A program made the translations under genes and the position numbers. The notes below the pieces were generated by a model. The model had not been told where the DNA came from and searched no databases. It saw only the letters and a program-made list of their open reading frames with translations. Below are positions 1 to 5,573 of a DNA stretch of 7,076 nt, piece after piece (within the stretch, counting starts at the first letter, position 1; every line of letters starts with the position of its first letter). The stretch is from an uncultured Lysobacter sp. (GTDB taxonomy: Bacteria; Pseudomonadota; Gammaproteobacteria; Xanthomonadales; Xanthomonadaceae): NCBI GenBank assembly GCA_946480055.1, contig CAMLID010000128.1, forward strand, positions 1 through 7,076, given 5' to 3'.

Positions 1-52
1 CCACCGAATGCCTGAGTCAGAGTCAGGTGCCTTACCGCTTGGCGACGGGGCT
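1..52 (-). tRNA. tRNA-Gln (anticodon CTG), 3' part cut by window edge
   Basis: Read on the minus strand from position 52, the sequence folds as the first 52 nt of a glutamine tRNA. The acceptor 5' strand is AGCCCCG, followed by TC, D-stem GCC with loop AAGCGGTAA and GGC, then A. The anticodon stem CCTGA/TCAGG encloses the loop CTCTGAC, with U33 and anticodon CTG reading CAG. The variable loop is CATTC, and the T-stem 5' strand GGTGG ends exactly at base 1. Element lengths match E. coli tRNA-Gln from memory (7-2-3-9-3-1-5-7-5-5-5). The T-loop, T-stem 3' strand, acceptor 3' strand (expected CGGGGCT) and CCA lie outside the window. It follows rpsI on the same strand, 42 bp after the stop codon, with a terminator hairpin between them. 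Confidence 0.93.
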
Positions 53-61
53 ATGAAACAA

Positions 62-67
62 ATCTTA
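62..67 (-). promoter_or_regulatory. Possible -10 box for tRNA-Gln
   Basis: On the minus strand TAAGAT (4 of 6 matches to TATAAT) ends 9 nt before the tRNA 5' base. This would place transcription start about 3 nt upstream of the mature tRNA, a typical arrangement for tRNA genes. No recognisable -35 hexamer lies 16-18 bp further upstream; the bases there belong to the rpsI terminator stem. The tRNA may instead be reached by read-through. Weak evidence. Confidence 0.3.
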
Positions 68-69
68 GC

Positions 70-93
70 AAAAAACGCAGAAAAGCTGCTGCG
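70..93 (-). terminator. Rho-independent terminator of rplM-rpsI
   Basis: On the minus strand a 5-bp GC-rich stem, CGCAG (93-89) with CTGCG (80-76), closes an 8-nt loop and is followed directly by six U residues (75-70). The hairpin begins one base after the rpsI TAA stop (97-95), unusually tight. The stem is short, so termination may be partial, which matters for the tRNA-Gln that starts 18 nt past the U tract. Confidence 0.75.
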
Positions 94-94
94 A

Positions 95-487
95 TTAACG
101 CTTCGAGAACTGCGTGGCGCGACGTGCCTTGTGCAGGCCGACCTTCTTACGCTCGACTTCACGGGCGTCGCGGGTCATGAAGCCGGCCTTGCGCAGCTCG
201 GACTTCAGCGTCTCGTCGTATTCGACCAGCGCGCGGGCGATGCCGAGGCGGATCGCACCGGCCTGGCCGGTGATGCCGCCGCCGGCTACCGTGACGTTGA
301 CGTCGAACTTGTCGCTGGACTGGGTCAGCTCAAGCGGCTGGCGCACGATCATGCGCGCCGTCTCGCGACCGAAGAACTCTTCGATCGAACGCTGGTTGAT
401 GGTGATCTTGCCGTCGCCCTTGCGCAGGTACACGCGAGCGGTGGAAGACTTGCGGCGGCCGGTGCCGTAGTTCTGCTGGATAGCCAT
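95..487 (-). CDS. rpsI: 30S ribosomal protein S9
   Basis: This 130-residue protein is full length, the same as E. coli S9. It starts [20 protein letters not shown], the conserved S9 N-terminus. The glycine-rich [21 protein letters not shown] segment (about residues 67-87) and the basic tail [17 protein letters not shown] follow; in the family this tail reaches into the ribosomal P site and contacts the tRNA anticodon stem-loop. It is the second gene of the classic rplM-rpsI operon: its ATG lies 15 bp after the rplM stop, preceded by a weak purine-rich GGTAAAG. The stop TAA abuts a terminator hairpin. Expression should follow the rplM promoter and growth-rate control. Identification is secure. 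Confidence 0.99.
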   Translation of the reverse strand: MAIQQNYGTGRRKSSTARVYLRKGDGKITINQRSIEEFFGRETARMIVRQPLELTQSSDKFDVNVTVAGGGITGQAGAIRLGIARALVEYDETLKSELRKAGFMTRDAREVERKKVGLHKARRATQFSKR

Positions 488-502
488 GTGCGTGTCTTTA
501 CC

Positions 503-931
503 TTAGATGTCCAACGGCTGCGGCTGCTGGGCAGCATGCGGATGCTCGGAGCCCTTGTAGACCTTGAGCTTGCGGTACATGGCACGGCCGAGCGGATTCT
601 TCGGCAGCATGCCCTTGACGGCGATCTCGATGACGCGCTCCGGGTGGCGCTCCAGCGCCTGGCCCAGGGTTTCGCTCTTCAGATTGCCGACGTAGCCGGT
701 GAACCGGTAGTAGATCTTGTCCTGGAGCTTGTTGCCCGTGACAGCGATCTTCTCGGCGTTGATCACCACGAGGTAATCGCCGGTATCCACGTGAGGGGTG
801 TAGACGGGCTTGTGCTTGCCGCGCAGACGGCGCGCGATTTCGGAGCTCAAGCGGCCGAGCGTTTTGCCCGACGCGTCAACGACGTACCAGTCGCGCTGGA
901 CGGTCTCGTTTTTGGCGGTAAAAGTCTTCAT
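503..931 (-). CDS. rplM: 50S ribosomal protein L13
   Basis: The product is 142 residues, identical in length to E. coli L13, and begins [20 protein letters not shown]. Family hallmarks are visible: the [19 protein letters not shown] segment, then [22 protein letters not shown], and the [21 protein letters not shown] block near residues 110-130. L13 is an early-assembly protein of the large subunit. The reading frame stays open upstream to an ATG at 1102, but that 57-residue extension ([11 protein letters not shown]...) is not L13-like and crosses the promoter, so ATG at 931 is the start. The Shine-Dalgarno is weak (AGATC). It is transcribed ahead of rpsI from the promoter at 1039-1067 through a leader of about 100 nt. 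Confidence 0.99.
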   Translation of the reverse strand: MKTFTAKNETVQRDWYVVDASGKTLGRLSSEIARRLRGKHKPVYTPHVDTGDYLVVINAEKIAVTGNKLQDKIYYRFTGYVGNLKSETLGQALERHPERVIEIAVKGMLPKNPLGRAMYRKLKVYKGSEHPHAAQQPQPLDI

Positions 932-1032
932 GAAAGATCTGCTATGGGTACCTGGTCGGGCTGATTCCGCTTGCGTCCAGAATGGCCGCGGCGTCGGAAT
1001 TTCGCCTCGCGTTGTGAATGTGGAACGAAAGA
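932..1032 (-). promoter_or_regulatory. rplM 5' leader, possible L13 autoregulatory RNA
   Basis: About 100 nt separate the predicted transcription start (near 1032) from the rplM ATG. The leader RNA can fold an outer stem ATTCCG (1000-995) with CGGAAT (969-964). Inside it, GCGGCC and GGACGC enclose the loop ATTCT with one mismatch (about 989-973). L13 of other bacteria is reported to control its own mRNA through the leader, so a feedback element is plausible. The structure here was found by eye and not energy-scored. Confidence 0.35.
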
Positions 1033-1038
1033 GGCGGA

Positions 1039-1067
1039 ATGATAGCGGGGTCGGCCAGCCCCTGCAA
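1039..1067 (-). promoter_or_regulatory. sigma70 promoter of rplM-rpsI
   Basis: On the minus strand TTGCAG (1067-1062) and TATCAT (1044-1039) are separated by exactly 17 bp. Each hexamer has 4-5 matches to TTGACA/TATAAT, strong for GC-rich DNA. It lies about 110-135 bp upstream of the rplM start. Its -35 overlaps the region where a -35 for the divergent iron-sulfur gene would lie (1064-1069). Confidence 0.65.
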
Positions 1068-1086
1068 GTCGGCCGGACCTGCGTGC

Positions 1087-1092
1087 TAGCAT
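1087..1092 (+). promoter_or_regulatory. -10 box of the GlcF-like gene, probably leaderless
   Basis: TAGCAT ends 8 nt before the ATG at 1101, and nothing resembling a Shine-Dalgarno lies between (CGTCCTTC). With usual -10 geometry, transcription starts at about 1099-1101, giving a leaderless mRNA or one with a leader of a couple of bases. The -35 is poorly matched (TGCAAG at 1064-1069) and overlaps the divergent rplM -35. Confidence 0.5.
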
Positions 1093-1100
1093 CGTCCTTC

Positions 1101-2303
1101 ATGTCCGCCGCCCGCCCGCCCTCCGCCGACCCGCTGGTGGCGCTGGCCGACCGCTGCGTCCAGTGCGGGCTATGCCTGCCGGCCTGCCCGACCTACGGCC
1201 ACGACCGATCCGAAGCCGAATCCCCGCGTGGGCGCATCGCCGTGGCGCGGGCCTGGGCCCTGGACACCATCGAGCCGACCGCGGTCGCCGACACCCATCT
1301 GGATCACTGCCTGGGCTGCCGCAGCTGCGAAGCCGTGTGCCCGGCGGGCGTGCAGTATGGGGAATTGCTGAGCCTGGCGCGCAACCGTCAGCGCGAGCGC
1401 CGCCCACCCGCGCGCCGGCAACGCTGGATCGAAGCCTTGGCGGCTCGACCGCGCGCCTTGGCGACCCTGCTGGGGCTGTATCGCCTCGCCTACCCGGTCC
1501 TGCCCACGACCTGGCGGCCCCTGCCGCGCCCTCCGGGCTGGCGCGCCGCCGCTGTCGAGCCCATCGATGACGGCCAGCGCGGCGAACTGGCGCTGTTCGT
1601 GGGCTGTGTCGCCGGACCTTATGAGACAGGATTGCGCGACGCACTGACCCGGCTCTGCCGCAGCCTCGGCTACCGCGTCCTCGCGGTCCAAGACCAGACC
1701 TGCTGCGGCAGCCTGCACGCGCACGCCGGCGATCCGGCCCGCGCGCAGGCCCTGGGCGCCCGCAACCGCGCCGCATTCGCCGGCGTCGACACCGTGCTGA
1801 CCCTGGCCAGCGGCTGCCACGAAGCGCTCGCCCAGTCCCTGCACGGCGGCCCACGCACGCTCGATGCGATCGCCTTCCTCGACCGCCACGCCGACGCCCT
1901 GCGCCTGCGTCCGCAGCGCGAACGCGTCGCCCTGCACCTGCCCTGCACCCAGCGCAACGTGGTCGGTTCGGCGCCGGCCCTGCGGCGCCTGCTGGCGCGG
2001 GTGCCGGGGCTGGAGGTGATCGAACTCAACGCCGGCTACGGCTGTTGCGGCGCCGCCGGCACTCAGATGCTGACCGAGCCCGAGCGCGCGGCCGACTACC
2101 GCGCGCCGCTGCTGCGCCAGTTCGCCGACAGCGGCGCCACCCGCCTGCTCAGCGCCAACATCGGCTGCCGCCTGCACCTGGGCGCGGCGCTCGCCGCACC
2201 GGTCGCGCATCCGCTGGAATTCCTGGCCGGGCTGGCCGAGGTCGGCGCGGACGCCGCATCGGGCACGCCCGATTCACTGCCGGCGAACGCCGCCGCACCG
2301 TAA
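1101..2303 (+). CDS. GlcF-like (Fe-S)-binding oxidoreductase subunit
   Basis: The 400-residue protein has the complete GlcF layout (E. coli GlcF is about 407 residues). Two 4Fe-4S ferredoxin motifs come first: C19-C22-C25-C29-P30 and C70-C73-C76-C80-P81. Two cysteine-rich CCG domains of the heterodisulfide-reductase type follow: C169 with C201-C202-G203 and C239, and C282 with C315-C316-G317 and C356 ([10 protein letters not shown]). The PRGRI stretch between the clusters is also GlcF-like. In the family this subunit passes electrons from a flavin dehydrogenase (GlcD/GlcE, oxidising glycolate to glyoxylate) toward the quinone pool. No glcD or glcE is nearby, so the substrate is uncertain; it could serve another 2-hydroxyacid dehydrogenase. 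No signal peptide or membrane helix is seen. The frame is open upstream to 810 over antisense rplM, so I chose ATG 1101, where cysteine-motif homology begins soon after and a -10 box sits just before. Confidence 0.85.
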   Translation: MSAARPPSADPLVALADRCVQCGLCLPACPTYGHDRSEAESPRGRIAVARAWALDTIEPTAVADTHLDHCLGCRSCEAVCPAGVQYGELLSLARNRQRERRPPARRQRWIEALAARPRALATLLGLYRLAYPVLPTTWRPLPRPPGWRAAAVEPIDDGQRGELALFVGCVAGPYETGLRDALTRLCRSLGYRVLAVQDQTCCGSLHAHAGDPARAQALGARNRAAFAGVDTVLTLASGCHEALAQSLHGGPRTLDAIAFLDRHADALRLRPQRERVALHLPCTQRNVVGSAPALRRLLARVPGLEVIELNAGYGCCGAAGTQMLTEPERAADYRAPLLRQFADSGATRLLSANIGCRLHLGAALAAPVAHPLEFLAGLAEVGADAASGTPDSLPANAAAP

Positions 2304-2306
2304 ACT
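2301..2306 (+). promoter_or_regulatory. -10 box of coq7 containing the upstream stop codon
   Basis: TAAACT, a TANNNT box, ends 6 nt before the coq7 ATG, so usual spacing puts the first transcribed base at the A of the start codon. Its first three bases are the TAA stop of the GlcF-like gene. There is no Shine-Dalgarno (CGCCGC), and no good -35 is seen 16-18 bp upstream. coq7 may also be read through from the upstream gene. Confidence 0.5.
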
Positions 2307-2312
2307 CGCCGC

Positions 2313-2957
2313 ATGAACACGATCCGCGAGCTGACTCCCCTGGACCGCCTGCTCAGCGATGCGCAGCGCGCCCTCGATACCGTCTTCGGCGCACCCCACG
2401 CCGAGCGGCCCAACCCGGCCGCCGACACTGCACAGATCGAACTCGACGACGCCGAGCGCCGCCACGCCGCCGGCCTGATGCGCATCAATCACGTCGGCGA
2501 GGTCTGCGCGCAGGCGCTGTACTGCGGCCAGGCCGCGGTCGCGCGCGACGCGGCTACGCGCGAGCACCTGCTCGAAGCCGCGCAGGAAGAAACCGACCAT
2601 CTGGCCTGGTGCGCGCAGCGCCTGGACGAACTGGACAGCCGCCCCAGCCTGCTCAACCCGCTGTGGTACGCCGGCAGCTACGCGATCGGCGCCCTGGCCG
2701 GGCTGCGCGGCGACGGCTGGAACCTGGGCTTCGTGGTCGAAACCGAGCACCAGGTCGAAGCCCACATCGACGAACACCTGGAATCGCTGCCGCAAGCCGA
2801 TGCGCGCAGCCGCGCGATCCTGCGCACCATGAAGGAAGACGAGGCCCGCCACGCCGCCAACGCCGAAGCCGCGGGCGCGCGCCTGCTGCCGCCGCCGGTG
2901 CCGAGCCTGATGGCGGCCGCGTCGAAGCTGATGAAGACGGTGGCGTACCGGCTGTAG
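2313..2957 (+). CDS. coq7: Coq7-type demethoxyubiquinone hydroxylase
   Basis: This diiron monooxygenase adds the last ring hydroxyl in ubiquinone synthesis (2-polyprenyl-3-methyl-6-methoxy-1,4-benzoquinone to the 5-hydroxy form), working at the inner face of the cytoplasmic membrane. The 214-residue length is normal for bacterial Coq7. All six expected iron ligands are visible: E63 (INHVGEV), E93 and H96 (EETDH), E145 (ETEH), E177 and H180 (EDEARH). Their spacing closely follows the human enzyme (30, 3 and 52 residues for the first steps). A hydrophobic, glycine-rich stretch around residues 113-140 ([19 protein letters not shown]) would contact membrane and quinone. It lies 9 bp after the GlcF-like gene, itself probably a quinone-linked electron-transfer protein. 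It is likely translated from a leaderless mRNA and terminates at 3081-3108. Confidence 0.97.
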   Translation: MNTIRELTPLDRLLSDAQRALDTVFGAPHAERPNPAADTAQIELDDAERRHAAGLMRINHVGEVCAQALYCGQAAVARDAATREHLLEAAQEETDHLAWCAQRLDELDSRPSLLNPLWYAGSYAIGALAGLRGDGWNLGFVVETEHQVEAHIDEHLESLPQADARSRAILRTMKEDEARHAANAEAAGARLLPPPVPSLMAAASKLMKTVAYRL

Positions 2958-2988
2958 CCGGCGCGCCGCGCGGTTTCGCGACCCGCGT

Positions 2989-3058
2989 GTAGGAGCGGCG
3001 CAAGCCGCGACCGCGTCGCCGATCGAAGTTTCGTGGTCGCGGCTTGCGCCGCTCCTAC
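2989..3058. repeat. REP doublet (REPIN), class 1, intact
   Basis: Two 24-nt arms (2989-3012 and 3035-3058) are perfect reverse complements around a 22-nt spacer. Each arm starts with the GTAG head typical of REPs mobilised by RAYT transposases, then GA, then a small palindrome GCGGC-GCAA-GCCGC, then GACC. The loop GCAA fits the GNRA pattern. The doublet lies between coq7 and its terminator, so it would be in the coq7 3' UTR, where REPs often act as RNA stability or DNA-binding sites. No RAYT gene is in the window. Confidence 0.9.
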
Positions 3059-3080
3059 CCCGAAGCCACGGCTGGAAACG

Positions 3081-3108
3081 AAAAAGGCCGGCTTTCGCCG
3101 GCCTTTTT
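3081..3108. terminator. Bidirectional intrinsic terminator between coq7 and speD
   Basis: AAAAAGGCCGGC (3081-3092), loop TTTC, GCCGGCCTTTTT (3097-3108) form a perfect 12-bp stem. GC-rich inner pairs are flanked by A5 and T5 tracts, so it works on both strands: a U tract ends coq7 on the plus strand and speD on the minus strand. The speD stop codon lies 17 bp away. Confidence 0.93.
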
Positions 3109-3125
3109 GTTGCGCGCGAACCCGG

Positions 3126-3917
3126 TCAGTCGACCAGGTTGCGGCCGTGGAACAGCTCTTCGATCTCGCGCTTGAGCCGCGCTTCGATCTTCATGCGTTC
3201 CTTGAACGACAGGTTCTTGGCCTTCTCCTCGAACAGGTAATTGTCGAGGTCGAATTCCTTCAGGTGCATCTTCGTGTGGAAGATGTTTTCCTGATAAACG
3301 TTGACGTCGAGCATCTCGTAGCGCGACTTCACGTTCTTGGCCAGGTAGTCCTGGATCGAGTTGATCTTGTGATCGATGTAGTGCTTGCGGCCCTTCACGT
3401 CGCGGGTGAAGCCGCGCACGCGGTAGTCCATCACCACGATGTCGGACTCGAGGCTCTCGATCAGGTAGTTCAGGGCCTTCAGCGGCGAGATCACGCCGCA
3501 GGTGGCGACGTCGATGTCGGCGCGGAAGGTGGCGATGCCGTTGTCCGGGTGGGTCTCCGGATAGGTGTGCACGGTGATGTGCGACTTGTCCATGTGCGCG
3601 ACCACGGCGTCGGAGATCACGCCCTTGGCGGCCGACTTGTCGATCACCGGCTCTTCCGAGATCAGGATCGTCACCGACGCGCCCTGCGGATCGTAGTCCT
3701 GGCGCGCGATGTTGAGGATGTTGGCGCCGATGATGTCCGCCACATCCGTGAGGATCTGGGTCAGGCGGTCGGCGTTGTAGGCCTCGTCGATGTACTCGAT
3801 GTACCGCTGGCGCTGCTCTTCGGAGACCGCGTAGCAGACGTCGTAGATGTTGAACGAGAGGGCCTTGGTGAGGTTGTTGAAACCCTGCAACCTCAGGCGC
3901 GGCAACGGCTTGACCAC
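3126..3917 (-). CDS. speD: S-adenosylmethionine decarboxylase proenzyme
   Basis: SpeD decarboxylates S-adenosylmethionine to supply the aminopropyl group for spermidine. The 263-residue protein aligns with the E. coli enzyme (264 residues) along its length: [16 protein letters not shown] at the start, [12 protein letters not shown], and [14 protein letters not shown]. Ser112 in [15 protein letters not shown] is the site where the chain self-cleaves to make the pyruvoyl group, and Cys140 (ATCGVISP) is the conserved active-site cysteine; both have the same numbers as in E. coli. I chose GTG at 3917 (giving [15 protein letters not shown]) because homology begins there. An ATG at 4010 would add 31 unrelated residues and cross the likely promoter. 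No clear Shine-Dalgarno precedes the GTG. The gene converges on coq7 and diverges from clp; no speE is present. Confidence 0.96.
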   Translation of the reverse strand: MVKPLPRLRLQGFNNLTKALSFNIYDVCYAVSEEQRQRYIEYIDEAYNADRLTQILTDVADIIGANILNIARQDYDPQGASVTILISEEPVIDKSAAKGVISDAVVAHMDKSHITVHTYPETHPDNGIATFRADIDVATCGVISPLKALNYLIESLESDIVVMDYRVRGFTRDVKGRKHYIDHKINSIQDYLAKNVKSRYEMLDVNVYQENIFHTKMHLKEFDLDNYLFEEKAKNLSFKERMKIEARLKREIEELFHGRNLVD

Positions 3918-3953
3918 GGTAGGGGGATTCCCGGTCGGACGGCGAAGACGCGG

Positions 3954-3959
3954 ATTATG
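3954..3959 (-). promoter_or_regulatory. Likely -10 box of speD
   Basis: On the minus strand CATAAT (5 of 6 matches to TATAAT) lies 36 bp upstream of the GTG, predicting a start near 3947 and a leader of about 30 nt. The -35 at 17 bp (TTTCCC) is poor. This supports the downstream GTG start over the ATG at 4010. Confidence 0.45.
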
Positions 3960-4085
3960 CGGCAAACGGAGGCGGGGGGAAACGCGCCCTGTCACCCCGG
4001 AGTCATACACCGGACGGCGGCTGTCGGCTCGGGGGACTGCACATATCGGGCTGGGGTGACGTAGAGTGCCGTAGGTTGACGCTAT

Positions 4086-4114
4086 TTGCCCAATCCCCTG
4101 GTTCGCCCTAAGCT
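4086..4114 (+). promoter_or_regulatory. Candidate sigma70 promoter of clp
   Basis: TTGCCC (4086-4091) and TAAGCT (4109-4114) are spaced by 17 bp, predicting a start near 4121 and a leader of about 19 nt. A second possible -10, TAACCT (4122-4127), would leave only about 6 nt of leader. No Shine-Dalgarno is visible before the ATG (AAGCCCAATCCC), so initiation is likely SD-independent either way. I see no TGTGA-N6-TCACA operator that would suggest autoregulation. Confidence 0.45.
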
Positions 4115-4139
4115 CACTCGATAACCTAAGCCCAATCCC

Positions 4140-4829
4140 ATGTCAGCCAACCCGGTAGCCCCCTTGACTGCCCTGCGTCGAACCAATAGCCCGTTGTTGC
4201 CCGACGGCGCAACGATCGAACGCTTCCTGGCGCACTGCCACCGCCGACGCTATCCGTCGCGGACCGACGTGTTCCGCCCGGGGGACCCCGCCAGCACCCT
4301 TTACTACGTCGTTTCCGGCTCGGTGAGCATCATCACCGAGGAAGAAGACGGCCGCGAACTGGTGCTCGGCTACTTCGGCCCCGGCGAATTCGTCGGTGAG
4401 CTCGGCCTGTTCATCGAAAGCGACCATCGCGAGGTGATCCTGCGCACGCGCAGCACCTGCGAGCTCGCCGAGATCGGCCACGAGCGCCTCTACGACCTGC
4501 TGCTGACCCGGCTGTCGCTGGACGCGCCCAAGCTGCTGTATGCGATCGGCGCCCAGATTTCGCGGCGTCTGCTCGATACCAGCCGCAAGGCCGGCCGCCT
4601 GGCCTTCCTCGACGTCACCGACCGCATCGTGCGCGCCCTGCACGACCTGGCCAAGGAACCCGAGGCCATGAGCCATCCGCAGGGCACCCAGCTGCGGGTG
4701 TCGCGCCAGGAGCTGTCGCGCCTGGTCGGCTGCTCGCGCGAAATGGCCGGCCGCGTACTCAAGAAGCTGCAGGCCGACAACAAGCTGCACGCTCGCGGCA
4801 AGACCGTCGTCCTGTACGGGACGCGCTGA
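4140..4829 (+). CDS. clp: Clp, CRP/FNR-family global transcription regulator
   Basis: The 229-residue protein has the two-domain CRP layout. A cyclic-nucleotide-type beta-barrel (about residues 25-125) is followed by a dimer helix and a winged helix-turn-helix (about 185-229) with the recognition helix [15 protein letters not shown]200, E201 and R205 align with the DNA-contacting R180, E181 and R185 of E. coli CRP, and the [10 protein letters not shown] end is nearly identical. In the ligand pocket G86, E87, R97, T147 and S148 match CRP G71, E72, R82, T127 and S128, but CRP Ser83 is replaced by Glu98. Clp of Xanthomonas is known to be inhibited by c-di-GMP rather than activated by cAMP, and Clp of Xanthomonas and Lysobacter controls extracellular enzymes, motility and antibiotic production. 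The longer N-terminus (about 16 residues more than CRP) is also typical of Clp. The gene shares a 222-bp divergent region with speD. Confidence 0.96.
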   Translation: MSANPVAPLTALRRTNSPLLPDGATIERFLAHCHRRRYPSRTDVFRPGDPASTLYYVVSGSVSIITEEEDGRELVLGYFGPGEFVGELGLFIESDHREVILRTRSTCELAEIGHERLYDLLLTRLSLDAPKLLYAIGAQISRRLLDTSRKAGRLAFLDVTDRIVRALHDLAKEPEAMSHPQGTQLRVSRQELSRLVGCSREMAGRVLKKLQADNKLHARGKTVVLYGTR

Positions 4830-4839
4830 GCCGCCGACG

Positions 4840-5301
4840 ATGGGCCGCGCCGCCACCTCCGCCGAGACCGCACCCCGGGTGCGTCCGGCGGAATTGGGCG
4901 ATGCCCACGACGTCGCCCGCCTGCTCGGCGACCTCGGCTACCCCTGTAACCGCGACGAGGCCGCCGAACGCATCGCGGTGGTCCGTCACGACCCGCGCCA
5001 GCACCTGCTGCTGGCCGAGATCGACGGCGAGGCCTGCGGTCTGGTCGCGCTCTACACCCTCTATTCGGTCGTCCACGGCAACGAGCTGGCGCGGATCACC
5101 GCGCTGGTGGTGTCGCCGGCCTGCCAGCGCCAGGGCATCGGCCGGCGCCTGCTGCGCGAGGTCGAGCTGATCTCGCGCCGCACCGGCGTGTCGCGGATCG
5201 AGGTCACCAGCAACCTGCGCCGCAGCGAGGCGCACGCGTTCTACCGCGACTGCGGGTACAGCGACGGTTCGCTGCGGTTTGTTAAGGCGCTGGGCGACTG
5301 A
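4840..5301 (+). CDS. GNAT-family N-acetyltransferase
   Basis: This 153-residue protein is a single GNAT domain. It starts with RVRPAELGDAHDVARLLGDLGYP (beta1-alpha1). LLAEIDGEACGLVALY forms the central strands. The acetyl-CoA motif A is ITALVVSPACQRQGIGRRLL, with Q96-R97-Q98-G99-I100-G101 as the pyrophosphate-binding loop. Motif B follows, SRIEVTSNLRRSEAHAFYRDCGY, with Tyr135 or Tyr140 as possible general acid. The acceptor substrate cannot be read from sequence. The ATG lies 10 bp after the clp stop with no separate promoter or Shine-Dalgarno, so it is probably co-transcribed with clp. The first 12 residues look unstructured, so a slightly later start is possible. Confidence 0.88.
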   Translation: MGRAATSAETAPRVRPAELGDAHDVARLLGDLGYPCNRDEAAERIAVVRHDPRQHLLLAEIDGEACGLVALYTLYSVVHGNELARITALVVSPACQRQGIGRRLLREVELISRRTGVSRIEVTSNLRRSEAHAFYRDCGYSDGSLRFVKALGD

Positions 5302-5307
5302 GAGCCT

Positions 5308-5322
5308 GGGCCGGCGCGGCCC
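5308..5322 (+). terminator. GC-rich hairpin after the GNAT gene
   Basis: GGGCCG-GCG-CGGCCC forms a perfect 6-bp stem with a 3-nt loop, 7 bases after the GNAT stop. No U tract follows, so it is at best a weak or Rho-assisted terminator, or a 3'-end stabilising hairpin for the clp transcript. Confidence 0.35.
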
Positions 5323-5341
5323 GACGCCTCCAGACAGCTTC

Positions 5342-5428
5342 GTAAGGTGTGGTGAGCGCAGCGAACCGCACCGTTCGCCGCCTTCGAGTCCCGCGACGAT
5401 GCGGTTCGCTGCGCTCACCGCATCCTAC
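5342..5428. repeat. Inverted pair of class 2 REP-like palindromes
   Basis: Left element (5342-5372): head GTAA, stem GGTGTGGT, 11-nt loop GAGCGCAGCGA, stem ACCGCACC. Right element (5398-5428, minus orientation): head GTAG, stem GATGCGGT, the same loop, stem ACCGCATC. The pair is separated by 25 bp, like a REPIN. The loop is identical, while the stem differs in a way that keeps pairing (G-C against A-T at the second pair). The sequence is unrelated to the class 1 REP except for the GTAG-type head. Confidence 0.8.
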
Positions 5429-5493
5429 GGCGCGCGCTTATTCGATTGAGACGCCGGGCGGCGCCGTAAGGTTTGCGGCCGCTGGGTTTGCGC

Positions 5494-5517
5494 GGTCGCG
5501 GCTTACGCCGCTCCTAC
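5494..5517 (-). repeat. Single class 1 REP
   Basis: Read on the minus strand this 24-mer equals the arms at 2989-3058 except for one base: the tetraloop is GTAA instead of GCAA, still a GNRA pattern. The GTAG head is intact. No partner arm lies nearby in the opposite orientation with an intact head. Confidence 0.82.
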
Positions 5518-5573
5518 CCCAGAGCGGTCGCGAGTGTGGCGAGCGTCGCCCCTCGGCACTGCGCTGGCGCGCG

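Noticed and set aside
1..52. tRNA-linked integration site
   Set aside because: tRNA genes often serve as attachment sites, but no integrase or duplicated tRNA end is visible in this window.
8..964. 318-residue plus-strand open frame across rpsI and rplM
   Set aside because: It is antisense to two certain ribosomal protein genes; long opposite-strand frames are expected in GC-rich coding DNA and the translation matches no family I recognise.
810..1100. Longer N-terminus for the GlcF-like protein
   Set aside because: The extension is antisense to rplM and its leader, whereas ATG 1101 has a well-placed -10 box and leaves a family-typical length.
932..1102. Upstream ATG extending rplM by 57 residues
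   Set aside because: The extension is not L13-like and would cover the promoter; the 142-residue form has the exact family length.
3033..4064. 343-residue plus-strand open frame opposite speD
   Set aside because: Antisense shadow of a clear SpeD; it also runs through the terminator and has a valine/aspartate-rich pattern typical of reverse-complement translation.
4143..4856. 237-residue minus-strand open frame
   Set aside because: Antisense shadow of clp.
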